From Aeromicrobium choanae (GTDB lineage: Bacteria > Actinomycetota > Actinomycetes > Propionibacteriales > Nocardioidaceae), in NCBI RefSeq assembly GCF_900167475.1, contig NZ_LT796768.1, positions 1,612,001-1,676,000 of the forward strand: a stretch of DNA of 64,000 nucleotides, in the 5' to 3' direction. Every line of letters starts with the position of its first letter. The first letter of the stretch is position 1. Below, in pieces: positions 40,261-49,700 of the stretch. Below the pieces are notes generated by a model. It saw only the letters and a list, made by a program, of their open reading frames with translations. It did no database searches and had not been told where the DNA came from. A program made the position numbers and the translations under genes.

Positions 40261-43245
40261 GTGTTCCAAGTTCGCATGCCGGCCCGACGAGGTGTCGGTG
40301 CCGTGGGGCTCGCGGTGTCCGCGGTCCTCACGTGGGGGATGACCGCGCCGCTGACGGCGTACGCCGAGCCCACCGCCGCGCAGCAGGGTGCTGCCGCGGC
40401 TCGGGCCGCGAGTCCGGTGATCTCGACCGCCGACACCACGTGGCGCTACCTGGAGAACGACACGTTCCCCTCGGCGGGCGACGCTGATGCGCTGGCCTGG
40501 ACGAAGGCCGGCTTCGACGACGCGGGCTGGAAGTCCGCCAAGGGCACGTTCGGTGGCAAGATCGCCAACGGGGTGCAGTCGCCGGACTACAGCGCCAGCC
40601 AGCGGGCCACGACCCAGCTGGAGATGAACGCGCCCGGTCAGGACGTCCGCGTCCGCACCTACTTCTTCCGCGCCGGCTTCGAGATCACGGCGGCCGAGCT
40701 GGCCGACCTGGGCCAGTTGCGCGGCAAGCTCGCGTTCGACGACGGCGCGATCGTCTACGTCAACGGGCACGAGGTCTTCCGCGGCGACGTGCCGGCGGGC
40801 TCCGAGGGCCTGAGCTACGCCTCCGGCTCGTCGACGAGCCTGGACTCCGGGGAGTTCACGGTGCCGCTCGAGCACCTCGTGGCCGGCGCCAACACGATCG
40901 CCGTCGAGGTGCACAACGACCGCGCGAGCAGCTCGGACATCTGGTTCGACCTCTCCGAGCTCACGCCGCTCACGGTCGAGGAGGCCACGGCCAAGCCGTC
41001 GCGCATCATCCTGACCCCGACCGAGGACCCGTACACGAGCCAGAACGTGACGTTCCAGGGCGCCACGCTCGAGGACACGACCGGTCGGGTGCAGTTCCGG
41101 CCGACGGCCGGCGGGGCGCTCAAGCAGGTGCGCGCACCGCTGCAGCCGAAGTCCGTCAGCAACGACTTCGGGCACTTCTCCGGGACGATCACCGGCCTCA
41201 GGCCCGCGACGGAGTACGACTACCGGGTGTCGTCCGGCGGCGCGTGGAGCGCGTGGAAGACCTTCGAGACCGCCGACCACGACGAGAAGGAGTTCTCCTA
41301 CCTCTACTACGGCGACGCGCAGATCGGCCTGGACACCACGTGGCCGAAGGTCGTCGACGCGGCGCTGGAGAAGGCACCCGAGGCGATCGGGTCGGTGCAC
41401 GCCGGCGACCTGATCGACACCAGCAGCAACGACACCCAGTGGCAGAACTGGTTCAAGGGCATGGAGGCGGCGGCGGCCACCACCAACGTCTTCGCCGCCC
41501 CCGGCAACCACGAGTACTCCGGTGACAAGCTGATGACGGCGTGGAAGGCGCACTTCGAGTACCCGCAGAACAACCCGAACGACTCGACGATCGGGAAGAT
41601 GGCCGACCTGGCCGTCGGTGACACCGACGTCGCGCGCCAGTACCGGGCGCTGTTCGACCACTGGTCGGACTTCGCGGCCGAGACCGTCTACTACGCCGAC
41701 TACCAGGACACGCGGTTCATCACGATCAACGCCACCCGCGACAGCGCGTTCCTGACGCCGGACAACCTGCCGACGTGCGCGGCGGCGGAGTGCCCGGTCA
41801 ACAACCGGTCGAACCTGTGGATCCAGTACCAGGCGGCCTGGCTCGACCACGTCCTGGAGGAGAGCGACAGCAAGTGGAACGTCGTGACGTTCCACCAGCC
41901 GGTCTACTCGACCTCGGCGGGCCGCAACGAGCCGGTGCTGCGCGAGCAGTGGGTCCCGGTCTTCGAGAAGCACGACGTCGACCTGGTGCAGATGGGCCAC
42001 GACCACACGTACGCCCGCGGGTTCAAGGACACCACCGCCACCGCGACCGAGGGCGTGACGGACGGTCCGGTCTACATCGTGTCCAACTCCGGAGCCAAGC
42101 ACTACGCGCTGGAGACCGACGAGCGCAACGTGTGGACGAACAACGGCGCCACGCAGGTGCAGAAGGCCGCCAACATCACGACCTACCAGGTCGTCGAGGT
42201 CGCGGAGGACACCCTGACGTACAAGTCCTACATCGCCGAGATCGCCGGGACGCCGCAGTTCTTCCGCGACGGCGAGCGACTCGCCGCCGACGCGTTCAAG
42301 GTGGGCGACCTGTGGGACTCGTTCACGGTGCACAAGACCGACCACGGCCAGAAGGCGGTCGTCGAGGCCGGCGTCGAGGCCCCGGAGTTCGAGGATCTCA
42401 ACGAGGCTCCGCGGATCACGTCCGACCTGGGGGCCGAGACCGTCGCCCTGCCCGGCGACCGCGTGCGACTCTCGGTGAAGGCCGAGGCCGACCGCGAGCT
42501 GTCCTACCAGTGGCAGTCGCGGACCGGGAGCGGCGACTGGTCCGACGTCGAGGACGCCACGGGCGCCACGCTGACGCTCGGCCGGGTCATCGCCGAGGAC
42601 TTCGGCACCGCCTACCGCGTGGTCGTGACGGCCGGCACCAAGTCGGTGACCTCGACCGAGACGGTCCTGGTCGACGACACCGCTGCGCCGGTCTTCGCGA
42701 AGAACCTGCCCGCGACGACCACCGTGAACTCCGGGAAGGACCTGACCCTGCGGGTGAAGGCCACCTCCAACGGCACGGTCCGCTACCGCTGGCAGCAGCG
42801 CGCGGGCAGCTCCTGGGTCGACCTGACGGGCCGGACCGGGGAGACGCTCACGCTCCGCCAGGTGCGCGACGATCGCCGGCAGTACCGGGCCGTCGCCACG
42901 GCCGGGTCCCACGAGGTCACGTCCGCCGCGACCACCGTGCGGATTCGCCGCCAGGCCACCAGCGTGCGCGTGGGCGGTGCCAGCCTGAAGGCCGGCCAGC
43001 GGCCGGTCGTGCAGGTCCGTGGCTCGGTGGCCGGAACCGTGCGGGTCCGCGTGACGGCCGGCAAGCGGAGCTGGAGCACCACCGCGAAGGTCGGCCGGAA
43101 CTCGGCACGCCGGATCACGCTTGGGTCCGCGCTCCCGCGCGGGCTGAAGGGCCGGGCCACCATCACGGTGACGCTCACGCCGGCCGGCGTCGACCACGCC
43201 CCGTCGCGCGTGGTGAAGAAGGTCAAGGTGAAGTCCGTGCGGTGA
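40261..43245 (+). CDS. Large secreted metallophosphatase (purple acid phosphatase-like)
   Basis: 994 aa. A signal peptide ends near AYAEPTA. A galactose-binding-like beta-sandwich (about 55-240, from TTWRYLENDTFPSAGDADAL) precedes a fibronectin-type N-domain (about 245-340). The calcineurin-like phosphoesterase core (about 345-640) has YYGDAQIG (D352), HAGDLID (D383), PGNHEYSG (N416/H417), VVTFHQPVYST and MGHDHTYARG (H580/H582), a full two-metal site. Two or three Ig-like domains (about 720-994) close it, with repeated YQWQSRTGSG / YRWQQRAGSS patterns. It would release phosphate from esters outside the cell. The GTG start has GAGAGG upstream. The PHO-box-like repeat upstream fits phosphate-starvation control. 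Confidence 0.9.
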   Translation: MFQVRMPARRGVGAVGLAVSAVLTWGMTAPLTAYAEPTAAQQGAAAARAASPVISTADTTWRYLENDTFPSAGDADALAWTKAGFDDAGWKSAKGTFGGKIANGVQSPDYSASQRATTQLEMNAPGQDVRVRTYFFRAGFEITAAELADLGQLRGKLAFDDGAIVYVNGHEVFRGDVPAGSEGLSYASGSSTSLDSGEFTVPLEHLVAGANTIAVEVHNDRASSSDIWFDLSELTPLTVEEATAKPSRIILTPTEDPYTSQNVTFQGATLEDTTGRVQFRPTAGGALKQVRAPLQPKSVSNDFGHFSGTITGLRPATEYDYRVSSGGAWSAWKTFETADHDEKEFSYLYYGDAQIGLDTTWPKVVDAALEKAPEAIGSVHAGDLIDTSSNDTQWQNWFKGMEAAAATTNVFAAPGNHEYSGDKLMTAWKAHFEYPQNNPNDSTIGKMADLAVGDTDVARQYRALFDHWSDFAAETVYYADYQDTRFITINATRDSAFLTPDNLPTCAAAECPVNNRSNLWIQYQAAWLDHVLEESDSKWNVVTFHQPVYSTSAGRNEPVLREQWVPVFEKHDVDLVQMGHDHTYARGFKDTTATATEGVTDGPVYIVSNSGAKHYALETDERNVWTNNGATQVQKAANITTYQVVEVAEDTLTYKSYIAEIAGTPQFFRDGERLAADAFKVGDLWDSFTVHKTDHGQKAVVEAGVEAPEFEDLNEAPRITSDLGAETVALPGDRVRLSVKAEADRELSYQWQSRTGSGDWSDVEDATGATLTLGRVIAEDFGTAYRVVVTAGTKSVTSTETVLVDDTAAPVFAKNLPATTTVNSGKDLTLRVKATSNGTVRYRWQQRAGSSWVDLTGRTGETLTLRQVRDDRRQYRAVATAGSHEVTSAATTVRIRRQATSVRVGGASLKAGQRPVVQVRGSVAGTVRVRVTAGKRSWSTTAKVGRNSARRITLGSALPRGLKGRATITVTLTPAGVDHAPSRVVKKVKVKSVR

Positions 43246-43263
43246 AGCGGACACCGTCACGCT

Positions 43264-43315
43264 GACGCCTCGGGGCCGGGCTCGTCCACTGGACGGGTCC
43301 GGCCTCGGGCGTTCG
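43264..43315. terminator. Imperfect convergent terminator
   Basis: ACGCCTCGGGGCCGG pairs imperfectly (one bulge) with CCGGCCTCGGGCGT across the gap between the phosphatase and alpha/beta hydrolase genes. Confidence 0.45.
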
Positions 43316-43319
43316 TCGA

Positions 43320-44996
43320 TCAGTCGCGCAGCGACGGCGGGACGCCGGCGTTCTCCGCGTCGGCGTCGACGATCTGCTGCTGGAGGCGCCGCAGGTCGGC
43401 GCTGGTCCAGCCCTCGGGCTGCAGCACCGAGGCCCAGGCCGCCACGTGCTCGCCGACGAAGTCGTGGCCGTGTCCCGACGGGACCGCCATCCCCACCGCC
43501 ATGTCGGCCGAGGTCTGCCAGAACGTGACGATCGGGTACCAGCGCATCGCGTTCGCGACGTCGGAGCCGCGCGGTTCGGAGAGCCAGTCGGGCTTGTCCC
43601 AGATCAGGTCGGGGCTCCACCAGGTGATCGGGTCGGAGGCGTGCACCAGGTAGAGCAGGTGCGGCCCGTCCCACGGCCGGGTGAGGGGGATGGTCGGACC
43701 CCACGGGTCGTTCGTGAAGCGCACCGTGCGCCCGTCGCGGAAGATCGGCTCGATCTCGCGGCTGCCGGGATCGCGCTGCTCGCGGAACTCGGTGAACAGC
43801 GCGTTGAACCCCGGGGGCCCGACGAAGAGCCCGCCCGAGGTCCGGTTGCGCAGGTCGGCCTCGCCGCTGAAGGCGGTCTCGAGCGCGAACGACCCCAGGC
43901 TCTCGCCGAAGAGGTACAGCCGCGGCCGCTCGTCGGCCGGCAGGGTGCTCCACCGCTCATAGACGGCGTCGAAGAGGGCACGGCCGGCATGGCGCGCCGC
44001 CCGTTGATCGACCAGGAACGACACCCAGGACGGCAGGTGGGAGTACTGCATCGACACGATCGCCGAGTCGCCGTCGGTGAGGTACTCGAACGAGTTCGAC
44101 GCGCTCGGCTCGATGAAGCCCGAGCCCGTCGTCCCGGCCACCAGGAGGTTGGCTCGGTCGAAGCCGCCGGCTCGCTCCAGGTCCTCCACGGCCAGGCGCG
44201 CCCGCTCCTCGACGTCCTCGGCATGGGCGGTCCCGGCGTAGGCGCGGATCGGGTCGAGGGCCGGCCGGCCGGTGAACGCCGCGATCTCCTCACCGCTCGG
44301 GCCACGCGCCACGAAGCGACGCCCCTGCCGGCCCAGGTCCTCCCAGGCCAGCTCCGATTCCGGGCTGCCCGACCGCAGGGCGCTGGTGGGCGGCTCGAGG
44401 GTCGACGAGACCTGCTGGTCCCCGAGCGCGAAGGAGGAGTCCACCGCGGCGATCGCGTTGTCGTAGACCACGCCGCTCAGGGTGAAGAAGGTCAGCACGG
44501 CCACCAGGACCACGCCGGTGGCGCGGGCCGCCTGCGCGCCGATCCGCCGGGCCAGGAGGGCCGAGACCCACCGCGCGAGACGGCGCAGTCCGCGGCCCGC
44601 CGCGACGAGCAGGGCGAACACGAGCACGGCCACGACCGGCACGGTGATCAGCCGCCACGCGCTCGCGTCCCCCATGCCCATGAGCTCGCGGACCCGGTCC
44701 TGCTGGCGCACGCTGAGGACGTCGACGATCCCCAGGGCGACGAGCCCGACGCCGATCGTCCAGCCCCACAGTCGACGGCCCGGCTGCCGCGCCTCGCGGT
44801 CGGCGAAGGCGCGCCAGACCCAGGCGAGGGCGACGCCCAGTCCGTACCCGATCGCCGCCGTGACGCCCGTGACCAGTCCTTGGAAGAGGGCCGGCCGGGG
44901 GAGCAGTGACGGGGTCAGGGACAGCAGGGCGAAGGCGAAGGCGCCGATGAGGCCCGGCAGCGTGAGCCGGATCCACTCGCGCAGGCGGTCGTGCAT
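43320..44996 (-). CDS. Membrane-anchored alpha/beta hydrolase
   Basis: 558 aa. Four to five N-terminal membrane segments (about 12-210; for example LPGLIGAFAFALLSLTPSLLP) are followed by an alpha/beta hydrolase domain with the nucleophile elbow YLFGESLGSFALE. Later blocks are FVGPPGFNALF, LLYLVHASDPITWW with an acidic residue, and a late His region VPSGHGHDFV. This layout matches the mycobacterial/actinobacterial 'alpha/beta-hydrolase family' with an N-terminal membrane domain. The active site probably faces outward; the substrate is unknown. It is divergent from the succinate-semialdehyde dehydrogenase gene. CAGACT lies 6 nt before the ATG. Confidence 0.85.
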   Translation of the reverse strand: MHDRLREWIRLTLPGLIGAFAFALLSLTPSLLPRPALFQGLVTGVTAAIGYGLGVALAWVWRAFADREARQPGRRLWGWTIGVGLVALGIVDVLSVRQQDRVRELMGMGDASAWRLITVPVVAVLVFALLVAAGRGLRRLARWVSALLARRIGAQAARATGVVLVAVLTFFTLSGVVYDNAIAAVDSSFALGDQQVSSTLEPPTSALRSGSPESELAWEDLGRQGRRFVARGPSGEEIAAFTGRPALDPIRAYAGTAHAEDVEERARLAVEDLERAGGFDRANLLVAGTTGSGFIEPSASNSFEYLTDGDSAIVSMQYSHLPSWVSFLVDQRAARHAGRALFDAVYERWSTLPADERPRLYLFGESLGSFALETAFSGEADLRNRTSGGLFVGPPGFNALFTEFREQRDPGSREIEPIFRDGRTVRFTNDPWGPTIPLTRPWDGPHLLYLVHASDPITWWSPDLIWDKPDWLSEPRGSDVANAMRWYPIVTFWQTSADMAVGMAVPSGHGHDFVGEHVAAWASVLQPEGWTSADLRRLQQQIVDADAENAGVPPSLRD

Positions 44997-45036
44997 GGCC
45001 GAAGTCTGACAGGTCGAAGGGATGCTCCGGGCGCGG

Positions 45037-45042
45037 TAGCGT
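45037..45042 (+). promoter_or_regulatory. Leaderless -10 element for the SSADH gene
   Basis: TAGCGT is followed by 7 nt and the ATG at 45050. Confidence 0.6.
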
Positions 45043-45049
45043 CAGGAGC

Positions 45050-46447
45050 ATGGCCCATCAGCTCTTCATCGCAGGACAGTGGCGCGACGCCGAGGGCGGC
45101 GCGACCTTCGAGGTCGAGAACCCCGCGACGGGGGAGACCCTGGCCACGGTGGCCGACGCCTCCGTGGCCGACGGGAGAGCGGCGCTCGACGCTGCGGTCG
45201 CCGCCCAGGCCGACTGGGCGCGGACCGCGCCCCGCGACCGCGGGGAGATCCTGCGGCGCGCCTTCGAGATCATCACCGACCGCGCCGACGAGCTGGCCGA
45301 GCAGATGACCGCCGAGATGGGCAAGCCCGTCAGCGAGTCGAAGGCCGAGATCGCCTACGGCGCCGAGTTCTTCCGCTGGTTCGCGGAGGAGTCCGTGCGG
45401 ATCGCCGGCCGCCACTCCGTCGCCCCGAACGGCGCCACCCGGCTGCTCACGCTGAAGCAGCCCGTGGGCCCGTGCCTGATGATCACGCCGTGGAACTTCC
45501 CGCTGGCGATGGGCACCCGCAAGATCGGCCCGGCGATCGCCGCCGGCTGCACGATGGTGGTCAAGCCCGCCTCCCTGACGCCGCTCACGATGCTGAGCCT
45601 GGGCGAGATCCTCACCGAGGCCGGCCTGCCCGACGGGGTCCTCAACATCGTCACGACGAAGAGCACCGGCAAGGTGATGGAGCCGATCATCCGTGACCCC
45701 CGGCTGCGCAAGCTGACGTTCACCGGCTCCACCGAGGTGGGCCGCTCCCTCATCGAGCAGGCGGCCGAGGGTGTCCTGCGCGTCTCGATGGAGCTCGGCG
45801 GCAACGCCCCGTTCCTGGTCTTCGAGGACGCCGACCTGGAGAAGGCGGTCGACGGCGCGATGCTGGCCAAGATGCGCAACATCGGCGAGGCCTGCACCGC
45901 CGCGAACCGCTTCATCGTGCACGAGTCGCTCGCGGAGGAGTTCGCCACGCGCTTCGCGAAGCGGATGGAGCAGGCCGAGGTGGGCCCGCTCGTCGAGGCC
46001 AAGCAGCGCGACAAGGTGGCCGAGCTGGTCGACGACGCGAAGCAGCACGGCGCCACGGTGCTCACCGGTGGCGAGGTCCCGGACGGTGCGGGCTACCACT
46101 ACCCGCCCACCGTCCTGACCGGCGTCCCCCGCGAGGCCCGCGTCTGGTGCGAGGAGATCTTCGGGCCGGTCGCGCCGATCTTCACGTTCTCCGACGACGA
46201 CGAGGCGCTGCGGATGGCCAACGACACCGAGTACGGGCTGGTCGCCTACGCGTTCACGCAGAGCTACTCCCGCGCGATCAAGGTGTACGAGGGCCTGGAG
46301 ACCGGCATGGTCGGCATCAACCAGGGTGTCGTCTCCAACCCGGCCGCGCCGTTCGGCGGGATGAAGGCGTCGGGCTTCGGTCGCGAGGGCGGCGACGAGG
46401 GCATCGAGGAGTACCTCGAGACGAAGTACGTGGGCCTGGCGCCCTGA
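45050..46447 (+). CDS. gabD: NAD(P)-dependent succinate-semialdehyde dehydrogenase
   Basis: 465 aa aldehyde dehydrogenase. Motifs are MITPWNFPLAMGTRKIGPAI (cofactor and Asn), VVKPASLTPL, FTGSTEVGRSL, MELGGNAPFLVFEDADL (general-base Glu) and NIGEACTAANRFIVHE with the catalytic Cys. The Cys context and EEIFGPVAPIF end fit the GabD subgroup, which oxidises succinate semialdehyde to succinate in the GABA shunt. No GABA transaminase is adjacent, so related semialdehydes remain possible. Confidence 0.88.
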   Translation: MAHQLFIAGQWRDAEGGATFEVENPATGETLATVADASVADGRAALDAAVAAQADWARTAPRDRGEILRRAFEIITDRADELAEQMTAEMGKPVSESKAEIAYGAEFFRWFAEESVRIAGRHSVAPNGATRLLTLKQPVGPCLMITPWNFPLAMGTRKIGPAIAAGCTMVVKPASLTPLTMLSLGEILTEAGLPDGVLNIVTTKSTGKVMEPIIRDPRLRKLTFTGSTEVGRSLIEQAAEGVLRVSMELGGNAPFLVFEDADLEKAVDGAMLAKMRNIGEACTAANRFIVHESLAEEFATRFAKRMEQAEVGPLVEAKQRDKVAELVDDAKQHGATVLTGGEVPDGAGYHYPPTVLTGVPREARVWCEEIFGPVAPIFTFSDDDEALRMANDTEYGLVAYAFTQSYSRAIKVYEGLETGMVGINQGVVSNPAAPFGGMKASGFGREGGDEGIEEYLETKYVGLAP

Positions 46448-46764
46448 TGCCCTGAACCCGACGCCGCGAGGCGCGCGGGTGCTTCGGACATCGCCTCATG
46501 GGACTCGTGTGGCATGCGTCATGACACTTTGGTCCCCCCTGCGTAGTTCTTTGGGACCCTCTTCGAGGGGTCCTGGCCCAGCGGACCCCCAAACCCCAGA
46601 AGTTCACAACCGTCACAGGTAATCTCCTCGGCGAGCGGTCTGGAGGGAGTCGGACTCGCTCCTCGGGACCTCAGCAACGACGGGCCAGACCGCACCGGTC
46701 GGGCCCGATGTCGTCCTGCCTTCGTGTGCTCTGACGCTCCCATTCTCGAGAGGTCCCGTATTCC
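46448..46764 (+). promoter_or_regulatory. 317-bp leader region of the giant surface protein gene
   Basis: No gene is seen here. GGTCCC (46530-46535), GGGACC (~46551), GGGTCC (~46568) and GGACCC (~46582) can pair in more than one way, giving competing hairpins; the best is a 7-bp stem around a TTCG loop near 46552-46571. TAATCT at 46620-46625 is a possible -10. A second small hairpin lies near 46647-46657. Confidence 0.4.
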
Positions 46765-49700
46765 ATGGCGTTCCGTCTGCACAGCCGGCTGCTCATCTGT
46801 GCAACAGCCTTCACCCTGATCGCACTCAGCCTCGCCGGGACCATGACGGTCCTGGCGCCCGCACCGGCCGCCGAGGCTGCACCCGCGCCCGCGTTCGACT
46901 GCACCGTTCCGCGCTTCTTCGCCCAGGCGGAGGAGCCGGTGGGCACCGTCAAGCTCAACACCGGCTCGTACACGACCTCGGGTGGTTCCCAGTGGACCCA
47001 GATCGGAGCGAACTACACCGGCGCGAACGTGTTCAACGCGCTGGCGTTCAACCCGACCGACGAGTACCTCTACGGAACGTTCTACGGACAGACCTCGGGC
47101 GCGAACGTCCGTGGCTCCCTCGTCCGCATCAACCGCTCGGGTGCCGTGACGCCCCTCGGCGACGCGACCACGGCGCTCGGCGCGCCCGCGAGCACCCTGT
47201 GGGACAGCGGCGAGTTCGACTCCAGCGGCAACTACTACGTCGCCTCGGGCAACGCCGGCACGACGACGATCCAGAGGATCGCCGGCCTGAAGAACGTCAC
47301 GAGCACCTCGAGCACCCCGCGTCCGACGCGCACGACGATCACCCTCTCGCGGAACATCCGCTTCGCCGACCTGACGTTCCTCAAGGGCTACCTGTGGGCC
47401 GCCAACTACGGTCAGGCGTCGGAGCTCTATCGCATCAACCCCTCCACCGGTGCCGTCACGACCTTCACGGTGCCGACCAGCATCATGCCGACCAACTCGT
47501 ACGGCTCGGCCTTCACGATGACGAACGGCAACCTCGCGCTCATCGCGACCAACGGCTTCATGTACCAGATCGCGATCCGCAACGCCGACCAGGCGACGCC
47601 GACGTTCGAGCTGATCAGCCGCGTGACCGCTCCGGCGAACCAGCGCAGCGACGCGACGAACTGCGCCACCGCCCTGGAGTCCAAGCTCAGCGTGACCAAG
47701 ACCGGCCCCGCCACGGTGGTCGTCGGCAAGACCATCACGTGGCGCGTCGTGGTGAAGAACGAGGGCCCGGGCAACACGTCGGGCTTCGTCCTCAACGACG
47801 TGCTCCCGAACAACCTCGCCAACGTCAGCGTGACCAGCACCGACACGTCGTGCGTCGTGACCGGCACCACGCAGAAGATCGCCACCTGCAACGGCGGCTA
47901 CCTCGAGGTCGGCGCCGAGGCGGTCGTCAACGTCAGCGCCACCGCGCCCTCCACCCCGGGCCCGCTGATCAACAGGGCCCAGGCGATCGGCAACGAGGAT
48001 CCGGACCCGGCCCCGCCGGCCACGGCGGAGACCCAGGTCGTCATCGCCACCGAGGTCAACGTCCCGGCCACGGTCACCGACTCGTCGAACGGCACGTACG
48101 ACCGCACCTCGGCGAAGGGCGGCACGATCGCCTACGCCGGCGGCCGCTACACCTACACGCCCCCGGCGGGCTTCTCCGGCTCGGACTCCTTCACGTACCG
48201 CGCCGCCGACGGAACTCTCGTGACCGTCCTGGTCCAGGTCACGCCCCAGGCCGACCCCGACACCCGGACGACGCAGACGGGGGTCCCGGTCCAGGTCTCG
48301 GCAGCCGCCCTCGAGGCGCTCGGCCGGGGCACGGACCTCACGCTCGTCGGCGTCGGTTCGCCCGAGCACGGAACGGTCGCCCTGGACCAGGGCGTCGTGA
48401 CCTACACGCCGGCGGCCGGATTCTCCGGGACCGGCAGCTTCACCTACACGCTGCGGGACGCCTCCGACCAGGAGGTCACCCAGACGATCACCGTGACGGT
48501 GACCAACGTCTTCAGCGACGAGACCGCCGTCGAGGACGGCGTGACGACGCCGCAGAACACCGCGAAGAAGATCCCCCTGGACGACGTCGTCTCCCCGTCG
48601 GGCCGGCCGCTCGACCCGACGAAGGTCACGGTCCCCGGTGCTCCCGAGCACGGCGACGTGACGGTGGATCCGGTGACGGGTGAGCTGACCTACACGCCGG
48701 ATGCCGGGTACACCGGTGACGACGAGTTCGACGTGCGCGTGTGTGACACGTCCGCCCCGGTCCAGTGCACGACGGTCACGATCACCGTCACGGTGTCGCC
48801 CAACACGGTGACGGCTGACGACGACTCGGCCACGACGCCGGTTGAGACGCCCCGGACGATCAACGTTCGTGGCAACGACGACAGCGCCTCGGGCCAGCCG
48901 TTCGCGGCGCCGACGGTGACGACGGCTCCTGCGCACGGCACCGCTGTGGTGGAGTCCGACGGCCGGATCACCTACACCCCGGCAGCGGGCTTCTCGGGTG
49001 AGGACACGTTCCAGTACCGCGTGTGCGACACCTCCACGCCGACCGCGGCGTGCGACACCGCCACCGTGACGGTCACCGTGACCAACGTCTTCAGCGAGGA
49101 GACGGCCGCGGAGGACGGTGTGACGACCCGCCAGAACACGGCGAAGGACATCCCGCTGGACGACGTGGTCTCCGCGACGGGCAAGCCGCTCGACCCGACC
49201 AAGGTCACCGTCACCGAGGACCCGAGCCACGGCGACGTGACGGTCGACCCGACCACGGGTGAGCTGACCTACACGCCGGATGCCGGCTACGTCGGTGACG
49301 ACGAGTTCGATGTCCGCGTGTGCGACACGTCCGACCCGGTCCAGTGCACGACGGTCACGATCACCGTCACGGTCGGCGCGAACACCGTGACCGCCGATGA
49401 CGACTCGGCTACGACTCCTGTCGAGACGCCCCGGACGATCAACGTCCGCGGTAACGACGACAGCGCCTCGGGCCAGTCGCTCGCGGCGCCGACGGTGACG
49501 ACGGCTCCGGCGCACGGCACCGCCGTGGTGGAGTCCGACGGCCGCATCACCTACACGCCCGAGGCGGGCTTCTCCGGTGAGGACACGTTCCAGTACCGCG
49601 TGTGCGACACGTCGGCGCCCACCGCGGCGTGCGACACCGCCACCGTGACGGTCACCGTGACGAACGTCTTCAGCGGCGAGACCGCGGTCGAGGACGGCGT

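Noticed and set aside
40255..43953. A 1232-codon minus-strand frame across the phosphatase gene.
   Set aside because: The plus-strand phosphatase has a complete metal site and Ig-like domains. The minus frame also overlaps the C-terminal part of the alpha/beta hydrolase in another frame.
46448..46764. A c-di-AMP (ydaO-type) riboswitch before the surface protein gene.
   Set aside because: Cell-wall genes often carry one, but I could not match the conserved core segments by eye, so only an unassigned structured leader is reported.
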